DNA of 64,000 nucleotides from Allobosea psychrotolerans (GCF_002917105.1 NZ_PQFZ01000008.1:62001-126000), one strand, 5' to 3'; shown: positions 18,565-27,242, numbered from the stretch's first letter. Numbers and translations are program-made. The notes: generated by a model not told the origin, from the letters alone.

Positions 18565-19539
18565 TCAGTTGCCCTTGGGCAACCTATTCAGGAAGTCCAG
18601 CGAAGCGGACGCGATCTCGTCCAAATGTGTTTCGAGCGCGAAGTGGCCGGCGTCGTAAAGATGCACCTCTGCCTTAGGCAGTTGAGCCTTGAAGAACTCG
18701 ACGCCTTCGAGCCTGAAGAACGGGTCGTTCTTGCCCCACACGATGAGCGTTTTGGGCTGCCGCCGCTTGAGGTACTCCTGCCAGGCAGGGTACTGAGCGA
18801 CATTGTCCTGGTAGTTGAACAGCATCTCCACCTGAAGTTCGGCGTTCCCTGGACGATCCAGGTTTGCCTGGTCATGGATCCACGCATCCGGTGAGAGCCG
18901 CTCCGCGCGCGTTGACCCATGCACGTACTGGAACTTTGTCGTCTCTGGCGTGAGCATGGCCCTGACAGGCGCCTCGGTCTCGCTGTTTCGCTTCTGCCAG
19001 AACGGGGCAAACTGCTTGACCACGTCGGGGTTCCAGCCGTCGACATTCGCGACGGCGTTCTGGATGATCAGCGCTTTGACCTTGTCGGGATGCTTGATGG
19101 CGAGCCGGAACCCGATCGGCCCCCCGTAATCCTGCATGAACAGGACATACGATTTGGCGCCCACCGCGTCGGTGAAGCCATCCACGATATCTGCCAGGGC
19201 CGCAAACGTGTACGGGAACTCGCGAAGTGAAGGGGCCGAGCTGTTGCCAAAGCCGGGATAGTCGGGGGCGATAACGCGGTAGTTTGACGCGAGCTGAGGG
19301 ATCAGGTTGCGGAACATATGCGAAGAGGAAGGGAATCCGTGCAGGAGCAGCACAACCGGACCGTCCTTCGGGCCAGCCTCTCTATAGGCGATGTCCAGGC
19401 CGTTCACCTTTACGGTTTTTGAAAGAACCTTGGCGGCTGCGACCGCTGGCGCCGCGGCGACGGCTTCGGGAAGCGGCATGATTTGAGTTCCTATGATTGC
19501 GGCCGCGGTTAGAACGCCACGGCGGGTGGGGTGGGTCAT
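18565..19539 (-). CDS. Exported alpha/beta hydrolase (epoxide hydrolase/haloalkane dehalogenase-like)
   Basis: A 324-residue protein with a twin-arginine-type leader (THPTRRGVLTAAAIIG, cleavage perhaps near residue 30) followed by an alpha/beta hydrolase fold. The nucleophile elbow MQDYGGP carries Asp, as in epoxide hydrolases and haloalkane dehalogenases rather than serine esterases; HGFPSSS is the oxyanion motif, Asp in WGKNDPF the acid and His in DAGHFALE the base. It is divergent from a CGNR-type regulator 114 bases away. The hydrolase at 30959-31957 is a clear paralogue. Substrate not determinable. Confidence 0.85.
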   Translation of the reverse strand: MTHPTRRGVLTAAAIIGTQIMPLPEAVAAAPAVAAAKVLSKTVKVNGLDIAYREAGPKDGPVVLLLHGFPSSSHMFRNLIPQLASNYRVIAPDYPGFGNSSAPSLREFPYTFAALADIVDGFTDAVGAKSYVLFMQDYGGPIGFRLAIKHPDKVKALIIQNAVANVDGWNPDVVKQFAPFWQKRNSETEAPVRAMLTPETTKFQYVHGSTRAERLSPDAWIHDQANLDRPGNAELQVEMLFNYQDNVAQYPAWQEYLKRRQPKTLIVWGKNDPFFRLEGVEFFKAQLPKAEVHLYDAGHFALETHLDEIASASLDFLNRLPKGN

Positions 19540-19578
19540 GAGAAAACCTATGTAACCTTTGAAAGTGATTTTGAGTGG

Positions 19579-19609
19579 TATCTCTTGATATGAAACCTGT
19601 AAAGAGATA
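19579..19609. promoter_or_regulatory. Inverted repeat between hydrolase and CGNR regulator genes
   Basis: TATCTCTT (19579-19586) and AAGAGATA (19602-19609) form an 8-bp inverted repeat with a 15-base spacer in the 114-base divergent promoter region. A second pair, GTAACCT and AGGTTAC, flanks it. Either is a reasonable operator for the CGNR protein. Confidence 0.4.
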
Positions 19610-19653
19610 TTTGTCAGGTTACGAAAATGTGATCGTCGCGAACGAGGCCCGAA

Positions 19654-20268
19654 ATGTCCGCAGACCGGCGACCACGCCCAATGGCAGGCAAAGACACGGC
19701 ACCCAAGGGAGAGGAATTTAGGGACGGGATGCCATTTGTCGGAGGCCGGCTCTGGATCGACCTACTCAATACGACGCCACTAGACGCGGCTCAGCGGACG
19801 ATCGATCTGATCGGCACGCCCGATGGCCTTGCGGCATGGATCGCTGCGGCAGGCTTGGAGTTCTCCGCTACGGCCGAGAGCGAAGATGCACTTCGAGCCT
19901 TGCGTCGAACGTTGCGGTCAGAATTTGAAGTGCTGCGGGCTGGTGAGCCTGTCTCGGACGCTACAATTGCTCAAATCAACGCTCTGTTGCGTCACGTTCA
20001 TGTCTCCCTCTGCCTGACGCGTAGCCAAGGGGGAGTGAAGGTAGTTGAGGTGATTGCTGCGGACCCAGCGGGTTATGTCGCGGAGGATTTTTCCCGGTTC
20101 GTATGCGACTTTGAACCGGCGCGGCTGAAGCATTGCTCCAGTCCGACCTGCTCAATGGTTTTTTATGATGCAGGCAAGAACAACACACGCCGGTGGTGCA
20201 CGATGAGCGTTTGTGGCAATCGTGATAAAGTGGCTCGATTTAGATCGCGAAAGGCGGCAAAGGGTTAG
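19654..20268 (+). CDS. CGNR zinc-finger (ABATE-domain) regulator
   Basis: A 204-residue protein with an N-terminal ABATE-type domain (FVGGRLWIDLLNTT is its typical opening) and a C-terminal CGNR zinc finger: KHCSSPTCSMVFYD, then RRWCTMSVCGNRDKVARFR (about residues 165-198) with four cysteines and the diagnostic CGNR. These proteins are putative stress-responsive transcription factors. It is divergent from the exported hydrolase, so control of that gene is the simplest inference. The true start may be the internal ATG for MAGKDTAPK at 19681. Confidence 0.87.
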   Translation: MSADRRPRPMAGKDTAPKGEEFRDGMPFVGGRLWIDLLNTTPLDAAQRTIDLIGTPDGLAAWIAAAGLEFSATAESEDALRALRRTLRSEFEVLRAGEPVSDATIAQINALLRHVHVSLCLTRSQGGVKVVEVIAADPAGYVAEDFSRFVCDFEPARLKHCSSPTCSMVFYDAGKNNTRRWCTMSVCGNRDKVARFRSRKAAKG

Positions 20269-20297
20269 CCAGAATGCCGAAATGGGCTGTCTGTAGG

Positions 20298-20831
20298 CTA
20301 CTCCGAGTGAGCGGGTGAACGGTAGTCGGACACTGAGACATGGAGCGGGCAGTCCACGCATGCGTCTCCATCGCACAGTCGGCAGATGCGTAACTTGTGC
20401 TCATCATCGCGCGAAACGGCGCGAAGAAGTTCTTCCAGAGCGCGCGTCAACCCAACCTGATCCTTGGAGCTCAATTGCTCGACGAGCCCGAGAACCACAG
20501 TTTCTCGCTCGGCGAGAATGCCATGGCGGGTGCGCGCTCCTGCGGCCGTTAGATATAAGGCAACTGCGCGTCCATCTTTCGAACACTGTCGCCGTTCGAC
20601 GAGGCCATCTTCGACTAGTCGGTCAATAAGTCGAACGGAGCCGGGATGGGATAGCGCGAGGAGGCGGCGCAAGGCTTCATTCGAAAGGCCTGGTTGGTGA
20701 CCAAGAGCTACCAGTGCGGCCGGAGACTCGCCTGAACGCCCCGCAATGCGCTCAGCTGCGCCTCGCATTTCGTCGTGAAGTGCCAGAACTGCTGCACCAA
20801 GCAGGTTGGCGGTTCTTTTGGGATCGTTCAT
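20298..20831 (-). CDS. MarR-family regulator with C-terminal cysteine cluster
   Basis: A 177-residue winged-helix protein. The recognition region includes 'LSNEALRRLLALSHPGSVRL' and the wing 'DGLVERRQCSKDGRAVALYL'. The C-terminus carries CRLCDGDACVDCP, a C-x2-C-x4-C-x2-C cluster seen in a subset of MarR proteins that could bind a metal or sense oxidants. ATG 20831 is assumed; a GTG at 20855 would add eight residues. A short palindrome, GAGATTATGTATCTC (20835-20849), overlaps its own start and is a candidate autoregulatory site. No divergent partner gene is evident. Confidence 0.85.
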   Translation of the reverse strand: MNDPKRTANLLGAAVLALHDEMRGAAERIAGRSGESPAALVALGHQPGLSNEALRRLLALSHPGSVRLIDRLVEDGLVERRQCSKDGRAVALYLTAAGARTRHGILAERETVVLGLVEQLSSKDQVGLTRALEELLRAVSRDDEHKLRICRLCDGDACVDCPLHVSVSDYRSPAHSE

Positions 20832-20849
20832 GCGGAGATTATGTATCTC

Positions 20850-21183
20850 ACGCACCTAATTCGCAATGCTGGCGCGGTCGCCGGAATTTGAGCCACGCGA
20901 GAAGGAACGCGTGACCTCGATCCAAATTTGCAAAAGCGTGTCGGGCTGATGCTCGATATCTCCGAGGCTGCGACTGCCGGCGAGGATAGGGGAGCGTCTA
21001 TCCCCACTCCCCCATCACTCGCGGTCGAGCATGCTCCTCGTCACCTGCCAATCGGATCAGATGCCTTCGGATTGCTGGCCACCTGTGTTTTCAGCTATGT
21101 CCCGTATGCCAAGATGGTTTCCATGCTTAGGAGCACGGACGGCGTACCAGTGCCGTCCGGCATTTTCACCTCGCGCGGTGCGA
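20850..21183. other. Gap without a supported gene
   Basis: About 330 bases between the MarR gene start and the end of the YHS-domain gene. Overlapping open frames exist on both strands but none has a ribosome site or recognisable product. Confidence 0.45.
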
Positions 21184-21654
21184 TTACCGATAGATCTTTT
21201 CCTGCGGTTCGACCTTGGGCCAATTTCCGTTGGCCTTCGCGACGTTCTCAGTAACCTTCTTCTGAAAACTGTCACGCTTATCTACGCTGAAGTTCACGTA
21301 CAGCTTTCCATCGTTTATGGCAAAAGCGTAGGGATCAATGTCCGCTTTCGCTCCGGCTGCGACCGCAAATGCACAGAAGCCACCATACTGAGGGAGATAT
21401 TTATCAGGCGACTTCTTAAATAGCGCGAGATTAGCAGCGCTATGGAACTCGTAAGTGACCCCCTTGTATTGATAAGTGATCTCGGGGTCCCCTTTCAATG
21501 GCCTCTTCTGTACGAAATAGGCAACAGGATCGAAGCCGTGCAATGCGACGCCATCGACCTGATTGATCGAATCAGCCGCGATAGCGGCGACTGCAGAGGC
21601 GCCTGTCAACGCGGCCGCGCAGGCAAGCGTCCGCATCGTTTTCATGAAGTTCAT
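21184..21654 (-). CDS. Exported YHS-domain protein
   Basis: A 156-residue protein with a signal peptide (RTLACAAALTGASAVAAIAAD) and a YHS-type domain: VALHGFDPVAYFVQ, ITYQYKGVTYEFHSAANLALF, PDKYLPQYGGFCAFAVAAG. YHS domains are thought to bind metal; the single cysteine in YGGFCAFA is conserved in exported members. The start at 21654 has AAGGAGA upstream. It stands alone between a MarR gene and a quinone-oxidoreductase-like gene. Its function in the periplasm is unknown. Confidence 0.85.
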   Translation of the reverse strand: MNFMKTMRTLACAAALTGASAVAAIAADSINQVDGVALHGFDPVAYFVQKRPLKGDPEITYQYKGVTYEFHSAANLALFKKSPDKYLPQYGGFCAFAVAAGAKADIDPYAFAINDGKLYVNFSVDKRDSFQKKVTENVAKANGNWPKVEPQEKIYR

Positions 21655-21812
21655 TCGTCTTCTCCTTGCAGGCAAATGATACATGCGTGCCGCACGCACA
21701 TTCAATTGAAGGTCGACTTCGTCAATTCACGACTGCGAGAGGCGGCCTCTGGAAGCCGAGATTGAGCTCGTGCGCTGACCATGCGGGAGCGCCCGAGGTC
21801 ACGTTCCAGGTC

Positions 21813-22799
21813 TTATGCCAGCAGCACGACTTTGCCTGTCGTTGCGCGCGTCTCGATGGCACGATGTGCATCGCCCGCGTTGGCGAGCGGGAAAGAACCG
21901 CCAACCGTGACTCTCAACTCACCCTTGACAGCCAGGTCGAAGAGCTCGCGAAGGTCGTTGGCCAGGATTTCGGGCGTAAGCAGAGGCACCAACGCCATGC
22001 CGCTCAAGGACTGGTTGTTGAAGATCAGGCTCAGAAGCTCAGGAACCCCAAGCTGGAACGCTTGTATGTTTAGAGCTCCATAGATGACGATCCTGCCCAG
22101 AGGAGCAAGAGCACGCAGGCTGGCCTTTGTGACGTCACCGCCGACCGACTCGTAGATGATGTCGGGCCCGCCAGGGACGCGATCGCGGATTTTTTCAGCC
22201 CAGTCAGTTTGCGTGTAGTCGATGACGAAATCGGCGCCCAGAGATCTGGCAAAGTCGCGCTTGTCAGGGGTGCTGGCGGCCGCGATGATCGCCCTTGCCC
22301 CGGCACGTTTGGCTAACTGGACGAGCAGTGAACCAACCCCGCCAGCCGCAGCGTTGACAAGAATAGACTTACCAGCAGGGGGCGCTTGGCGAACAAGATG
22401 AAGTGCCGTCAGGCCTTGCACCATGAGAGCGGTCGCTTCTCCAAAGTTCAGCTCACTGGGAATTGGAACAGCGTAGTTTGCGTCGATGACCGCATAGTCG
22501 GCGTAACCGCCAAAATGCGCCCCCGCCGCAAAAGCGGCTGCTGCGACGCGTTCACCAATCACGATACCGGAAACGCCAGCCCCCACGGCTTCGACCGTGC
22601 CTGAGTACTCCGATCCAAGGATCGAAGGCAGCGGAGGTGTCATCGCGTAGCGGTCCTGGCGCATTAACGTGTCGGCGAAGTTCACACCTGCAGCGTGAAT
22701 GCGCACGAGAATCTGGCCAGTGCCTGGTGTCGGAGGTTGGACCTCGACCATTTCGAGAACTTCGGGGCCGCCGAAGCGGCTCAACTGTATAGCTCTCAT
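21813..22799 (-). CDS. Quinone oxidoreductase-like zinc-independent MDR alcohol dehydrogenase
   Basis: A 328-residue medium-chain dehydrogenase/reductase. N-terminal GroES-like domain begins MRAIQLSRFGGPEVLEMVEV; the NADPH-binding Rossmann motif is AAAGGVGSLLVQLAKRAGA (about residues 148-166). The zinc ligands of classical alcohol dehydrogenases are absent, which places it with quinone oxidoreductases (QOR/Zta1-like) that reduce quinones or enones using NADPH. ATG 22799 with GGAG upstream is preferred over GTG 22802. It is divergent from an HxlR regulator, a common arrangement for quinone- or aldehyde-responsive reductases. Confidence 0.88.
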   Translation of the reverse strand: MRAIQLSRFGGPEVLEMVEVQPPTPGTGQILVRIHAAGVNFADTLMRQDRYAMTPPLPSILGSEYSGTVEAVGAGVSGIVIGERVAAAAFAAGAHFGGYADYAVIDANYAVPIPSELNFGEATALMVQGLTALHLVRQAPPAGKSILVNAAAGGVGSLLVQLAKRAGARAIIAAASTPDKRDFARSLGADFVIDYTQTDWAEKIRDRVPGGPDIIYESVGGDVTKASLRALAPLGRIVIYGALNIQAFQLGVPELLSLIFNNQSLSGMALVPLLTPEILANDLRELFDLAVKGELRVTVGGSFPLANAGDAHRAIETRATTGKVVLLA

Positions 22800-22840
22800 C
22801 ACTCGTCTCCTATCGTGGACGGTTGCAGAGCGCTGAACTA

Positions 22841-22887
22841 TCTGTATGGTCGAATGGAAATCTACACACCGATTTGTGCCATACAGA
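22841..22887. promoter_or_regulatory. Inverted repeat in HxlR/quinone-reductase divergent promoter
   Basis: TCTGTATGG (22841-22849) and CCATACAGA (22879-22887) form a 9-bp perfect inverted repeat separated by 29 bases, about three helical turns. It fills the short space between the two divergent starts and is a plausible HxlR-dimer operator. Confidence 0.5.
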
Positions 22888-22900
22888 CCAAAAGGTAACT

Positions 22901-23320
22901 ATGGTCGATCCCATGAAGCGCCTGCCCATTCTGCCCGCGGAGAGGGCACTGAAGATCATCGCCGGGCGCTGGAAAGCGATCATTCTCTATCACCTCTACG
23001 AGGGCCCTCGTCGTCTGTCAGAGCTACGCAAGCTCGTTCCCGACATCAGTCAGAAAGTGCTGATCCAGCAGCTTCGGGAAATGGAAGAACACCAGTTGGT
23101 CCGACGCGAGATTTTCAGGCAGGTTCCGCCGCGGGTCGACTACTCCGCCACAACGTTGGGACGAAGCCTCGAGCCAGTGCTTTTGGCGCTGTGCGATTGG
23201 GGGCGGATGCATGCTGCCGAGCTCGACGAGGTGGATCGCCTTGTCGACTGCGCACGGTTTGAGCGAGCGAACAGTGGTCCGATCGCCAAGGTGGGTGAGG
23301 CGATCGTCAGCACGGCTTAG
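22901..23320 (+). CDS. HxlR-family winged-helix regulator
   Basis: A 139-residue protein with the HxlR/DUF24 winged-helix: LKIIAGRWKAIILYHLYEGPRRLSELRKLVPDIS... and the wing VRREIFRQVPPRVDYSAT (about residues 60-80). HxlR regulators often respond to quinones or aldehydes. There is no cysteine in the N-terminal position used by redox sensors such as YodB; one cysteine is in the C-terminal helix (ALCDWG) and one in VDCARF. The ATG at 22901 follows AAAAGG. It probably controls the divergent quinone-reductase-like gene. Confidence 0.88.
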   Translation: MVDPMKRLPILPAERALKIIAGRWKAIILYHLYEGPRRLSELRKLVPDISQKVLIQQLREMEEHQLVRREIFRQVPPRVDYSATTLGRSLEPVLLALCDWGRMHAAELDEVDRLVDCARFERANSGPIAKVGEAIVSTA

Positions 23321-23472
23321 CGCCGGTCGGCCGCGATCATGTGACTTGCACAGGTATTGATCTGATGGGCTTCGCCTCTTGAGAGATTGCGGGCTCAAGG
23401 TGCATTGGAAAATTCGGTGCGTGCTGCGGCAGCCCTTCATGCGCGGCGCCGTTGCGAAAGGACGCAGCGGTG

Positions 23473-24036
23473 ATGATTCAAGATCCCGTTGACTGGTCCA
23501 AGTTGCCGATTCCGATCGACGACGGGCGCGCTTCCCATCTGGAGGGCGCCGAGCTCCCCTCCATAGAGTTGCGTGCGACAGATGGACGTGCTGTCGATCT
23601 GTCGCAGTTGGCCGGGATGGCGATTGTCTATGCTTATCCCTTGACTACGAAGCCGGGAACGCCTGCACCGGATGACTGGGATGTAATTCCCGGCGCGCGT
23701 GGTTGCACGCCCCAGTCTTGTTCGTTCCGCGACCATTTCGTCGAGTTTGACGAGTTGGAGGTTGGCCACATCTTCGGCTTGTCGACGCAGGACACGCCCT
23801 ATCAGCAGGAGGCTGTCAGTCGTCTTCATCTGCCTTTCGCCTTGCTTTCGGACGAGAGCCTGCAGCTTGCTATGGCGTTGCGCCTTCCCACTTTCGAGGT
23901 GTCAGGGATGACGCTTTTGAGCCGCCTTACGATGGTGATCCCCAAAGGCCGTATCCTCAAGGTCTTCTATCCGGTTTTTCCACCGGACCGCAGTGCGTCG
24001 GACGTTGCCAATTGGCTTCGATCACACCAAGCATAG
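23473..24036 (+). CDS. Peroxiredoxin (AhpC/TSA-type)
   Basis: A 187-residue thioredoxin-fold peroxidase. The peroxidatic cysteine is in GARGCTPQSCSFRDH (about residue 77), with a second cysteine five residues on that could resolve it. The usual PxxxT/SxxC motif is altered to GCTPQSC. The preceding segment IVYAYPLTTKPGTP is the strand before the active site. ATG 23473 follows AAAGGA at ten bases; a TTG at 23452 would extend it. The gene lies downstream of the HxlR gene on the same strand, but a gap of 150 bases leaves co-transcription open. Confidence 0.82.
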   Translation: MIQDPVDWSKLPIPIDDGRASHLEGAELPSIELRATDGRAVDLSQLAGMAIVYAYPLTTKPGTPAPDDWDVIPGARGCTPQSCSFRDHFVEFDELEVGHIFGLSTQDTPYQQEAVSRLHLPFALLSDESLQLAMALRLPTFEVSGMTLLSRLTMVIPKGRILKVFYPVFPPDRSASDVANWLRSHQA

Positions 24037-24079
24037 GCTCTCTGGTTCGCCTAAGGCGATGTACCGAAGCGACTGCTGC

Positions 24080-24988
24080 TCATAATTTGCTCGTGAGTAG
24101 TTCGCTGCTTCGAAAGCGGCGCCGAATAAAATCGATGAATGTCCTGACTTTCGAAGACACCGTTATGGTCGGCGGATATAGCGCACTGACATCCAGCGGT
24201 ATGGGCGAGAGCTCAGGCAGGATCGTCTGAAGCTGGCCTCCTTGGACTGCATCGGCGATGAGCCAGGTAGGGACGAGGCCTATGCCTAGCCCTTCGAGCA
24301 AGGCGGCTCGTACAGCCTCTGAACTATTCGTCGAAAAGCGCCCTTGGACACGAACACTCTTGGGGCCACCAGGCGACGTGAAATGCCATTCGGCTGCGGA
24401 GTTCAGGTATCGGTAGACAATGCATTCATGCTCGGACAACTCCTCAGCGAAGTTGGGTTCGCCCCGAGCCGAGAGATATGCTGGCGTGGCCGCCAAAACC
24501 CTCTGACTGACTCCAAGATGCCGCACTATGAGATTCATATCGGACAGGCGACCGATCCTGATCGCGACGTCGACCCGTTCTTCGACAAGGTCGACGAACC
24601 TGTCATTGATCGACAGATCAACCGAGAGTCCGGGATTCGCCTGCAGGAATTCAGGCAACAACGGCATGATATAGAGGCGGCCGAAGGCCGCGGGCGCACC
24701 AATGCGCAACGTCCCAACAGGTGAGCCGTGAAGCCGGCCGACACTCGCCTCTGCCTCGGCGAGGTCCGCGAGCAGACGCTTTGTTCGCTCGTAAAATTCC
24801 GAACCCGCCTCCGTCAAACTTAGCTTGCGCGTCGTTCGCTGGAGCAGCCGGGCGCCCAGGTGGCGCTCCAGTTCAACGATCTGCTTGCTCGCTGTCGGCT
24901 GCGAGATGCCAGATTCGCGCGCAGCAGCAGAGAAGCTGCCCGTTTCCACCACGCGAGCGAACAGGCTGAAAGATACAAAGCGATCCAT
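24080..24988 (-). CDS. LysR-family regulator (peroxiredoxin-linked)
   Basis: A 302-residue LysR-type protein with the helix-turn-helix 'VVETGSFSAAARESGISQPT' and 'QIVELERHLGARLLQRTTRK' near residues 12-52, then the effector-binding domain. It is divergent from the gene pair encoding two CPYC peroxiredoxin-like proteins and a Tat-exported dehalogenase, with 105 bases between the starts. The start at 24988 (MDRFVSF) is the family norm; a longer frame upstream lacks support. Control of the divergent operon is inferred from position. Confidence 0.9.
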   Translation of the reverse strand: MDRFVSFSLFARVVETGSFSAAARESGISQPTASKQIVELERHLGARLLQRTTRKLSLTEAGSEFYERTKRLLADLAEAEASVGRLHGSPVGTLRIGAPAAFGRLYIMPLLPEFLQANPGLSVDLSINDRFVDLVEERVDVAIRIGRLSDMNLIVRHLGVSQRVLAATPAYLSARGEPNFAEELSEHECIVYRYLNSAAEWHFTSPGGPKSVRVQGRFSTNSSEAVRAALLEGLGIGLVPTWLIADAVQGGQLQTILPELSPIPLDVSALYPPTITVSSKVRTFIDFIRRRFRSSELLTSKL

Positions 24989-25093
24989 GCAACGCTCATT
25001 AATTCCACGAGCGAATAAATTATATAGTTTTGCATCGCATTTCAAAACCGATCGAATTGGCGGAGTGTTCGAGTTCTCATCCTGGAGCAGTCG

Positions 25094-25753
25094 ATGTCCC
25101 TACAAGAGCAGCTTGACGCCTATCGCGCGCAGTTCGAATCCAAGGCCCCGGCCGAGGCTCTGGCAGTCATTCACAAGGCGACATTCGACCTGGTCGCCAT
25201 CGGTCAGGCCGAAAGGGCGTTAGGTGTCGGATCGAAGGCGCCGCGGTTCGAACTCAGCGGATCGTCTGGCGCAATAGTGAGATCGTCGGAGCTGCAGGCG
25301 GCGGGGCCTGTCGTGATCAGCTTTTATCGCGGTATCTGGTGCCCTTACTGCAACCTTGATCTCAAGGCATTGCAGGCTACCCTTCCAGAGATTCTTGGCA
25401 CAGGAGCTTCGCTGGTTGCAATTTCGCCCCAGAGCGTGGCGAACGGTCGAAAAACTGTCGAGGATCTTGGGATCTCGTTTCCGATCTTGAGTGATCCGAA
25501 CAACGCGATCGCGGATCAGTTTGGTATACGCTACCGGCTGCCCGATGAACTTGTCAGTCTCTATAAGAATTTTGGTGTCAATTTGCCAGTGATCAACGGC
25601 GAATCTTCTTGGACACTGCCGATGCCTGCGCGATTTGTGATCGATCGTAGCGGTGTCATTCGGTACGCCGAGGCTTCTGCTGACTATACAAGGCGCCCGG
25701 ATCCGAACGTCTTGCTGCCAATCCTGCGCGACCTTGCAAGCCGGTCTGAATAA
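25094..25753 (+). CDS. Peroxiredoxin-like protein with CPYC motif (first copy)
   Basis: A 219-residue AhpC/TSA-fold protein with an N-terminal helical extension. The active site is FYRGIWCPYCNLDL with Cys83 and Cys86 forming a thioredoxin-like CxxC in the place of the peroxidatic site. The C-terminal part (MPARFVIDRSGVIRYAEASADYTRRPDP) completes the fold. Its stop overlaps the start of the second copy by one base (TAATG), so the two are translationally coupled. The CxxC suggests a thiol peroxidase or disulfide reductase activity; this is inference from the motif. Confidence 0.88.
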   Translation: MSLQEQLDAYRAQFESKAPAEALAVIHKATFDLVAIGQAERALGVGSKAPRFELSGSSGAIVRSSELQAAGPVVISFYRGIWCPYCNLDLKALQATLPEILGTGASLVAISPQSVANGRKTVEDLGISFPILSDPNNAIADQFGIRYRLPDELVSLYKNFGVNLPVINGESSWTLPMPARFVIDRSGVIRYAEASADYTRRPDPNVLLPILRDLASRSE

Positions 25754-26439
25754 TGAACCTTGCGCGCGCTCTCGCCGATCGGCTGGCTGCGTTTGAGCGT
25801 GGCGTGACGCAAGATCAGTCGTCTCTCTATCGGATGGTCCTTGAAGATCTTGGACGCTCCGGGCTCTTCGATGCAGCTGTAACAGCCGGGCAGCGTGCAC
25901 CGTCTTTCGCACTTTTGAACCAGCACAATGAGATTGTATCGCTATCCTCATTGTTGGCTCGTGGCCCGTTGGTTGTGACCTTCTACAGGGGCGGGTGGTG
26001 TCCATACTGCAATCTCCAGTTGCTCGCATACCAGCAGGTTCTCCCCGCTATTCGGGAGCTTGGGGCGCAGCTCGTCGCGATATCGCCGCAACTGCTCGAT
26101 CACAGTGAAAGGACAGCTCAAGCGGCACGGCTCGACTTCCCTGTCTTGAGCGATGTCGGAAATGTTGCCGCGGCGGCTTATGGTCTAGCCTTCGAACTTC
26201 CGTCGTCGCTTCGCGCCGAATACGAAAGCGCGGGGACGCCTGTTCAGGTGAATAATGGCGACGAAACATGGCGCCTTCCCGCGCCGGGTACTTTCGTCGT
26301 CGCGCAGTCGGGGCTCGTCGTCCTCTCATACGTCGATGCTGATTATCGCAAGCGTCTTGAGCCCACTGAGATCCTGGGCGCTCTGACCGACCTGCGCGAT
26401 GAAATTCAATCGGCCGATCTAGCCGGTAAGAGCGCGTGA
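25753..26439 (+). CDS. Peroxiredoxin-like protein with CPYC motif (second copy)
   Basis: A 228-residue protein of the same family as its upstream neighbour. The active-site segment FYRGGWCPYCNLQL again has Cys83 and Cys86, at the same residue numbers. The remaining sequence has diverged considerably, so this is an old duplication rather than a recent one. It starts on the last base of the upstream stop codon. A tandem pair could form heterodimers or divide substrates, which the sequence cannot settle. Confidence 0.88.
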   Translation: MNLARALADRLAAFERGVTQDQSSLYRMVLEDLGRSGLFDAAVTAGQRAPSFALLNQHNEIVSLSSLLARGPLVVTFYRGGWCPYCNLQLLAYQQVLPAIRELGAQLVAISPQLLDHSERTAQAARLDFPVLSDVGNVAAAAYGLAFELPSSLRAEYESAGTPVQVNNGDETWRLPAPGTFVVAQSGLVVLSYVDADYRKRLEPTEILGALTDLRDEIQSADLAGKSA

Positions 26440-26477
26440 AAGCGCTAGGTTACGAGCATCTATAAAGGCAGATTCGA

Positions 26478-27242
26478 ATGAACCGACGCGACTTCAATTT
26501 GGGCCTTTCTGTCGCTTTGGCTGCTTCGGCGGCAGCGCGCTCGACCTCGCCCGCAAATGCGGGAATCGGCACGTATGGTTTGGAGGCGGTGGCCTTCGAC
26601 GGCTTTGCCATTCTCGACGCCAGACCCGTTTTCAAGCTGGCGGAGGTCGCCTTTCCAGGCAGAGGGGAAGCGTTGGGCGCTGAATGGCGCGGTAAGCTTT
26701 TCCAGTACACCTGGCTTCGCGCATCGGGGCAGAAATACGTAGACTTCGACGAGTGCATGCGCGAGGCTTTGATTTACGCGGCCGATGCGTTGAAGCTCGA
26801 ATTGTCCGCCGGGACCCGCGACCAGTTGTTGTTCGCCTACTCAAATCTGCGGGCATTTGAAGAGTGTCGGGAAGCGCTGCTCCGACTGAAAGCGTCAGGC
26901 CACCGGTTGATCGTGCTGGCTAATCCGACGACCAGAATGCTGGAGGATGCTGTCAATCGCTCGAATCTTGATGGCATCTTCGATGACGTGATCAGCACAG
27001 GGCGTGCGCAGACCTTTAAGCCGACACCGCGTGCGTACCAATTGGGGTTGGACTCTCTTCGCCTTCCCGCGGAAAAGGTCGGCTTCGCAGCATCGGCAGG
27101 ATGGGATGCTGCCGGAGCCAAATGGTTCGGCCATCGATCGTTCCTGATCAACCGCCAGTCTGCTCGTCGGGAAAGGCTGAGTGCTGAGCCTGATTGGGAG
27201 GGCCGCGACCTGACCGCGCTGGCCGACGCTATGCTAGCCTGA
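26478..27242 (+). CDS. Tat-exported haloacid dehalogenase-like hydrolase
   Basis: A 254-residue HAD-superfamily protein related to type II (S)-2-haloacid dehalogenases. It has a twin-arginine leader (MNRRDFNLGLSVALAASAAA). Asp41 in AVAFDGFAILD is the predicted nucleophile, LANPT replaces the usual LSN(G)S motif, the lysine is in TFKPTPRAYQLG, and GWDAAGAKWFG matches the C-terminal acidic motif. Known type II dehalogenases are cytoplasmic, so predicted export is unusual. It lies 38 bases after the peroxiredoxin pair and probably shares their transcript. Confidence 0.82.
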   Translation: MNRRDFNLGLSVALAASAAARSTSPANAGIGTYGLEAVAFDGFAILDARPVFKLAEVAFPGRGEALGAEWRGKLFQYTWLRASGQKYVDFDECMREALIYAADALKLELSAGTRDQLLFAYSNLRAFEECREALLRLKASGHRLIVLANPTTRMLEDAVNRSNLDGIFDDVISTGRAQTFKPTPRAYQLGLDSLRLPAEKVGFAASAGWDAAGAKWFGHRSFLINRQSARRERLSAEPDWEGRDLTALADAMLA

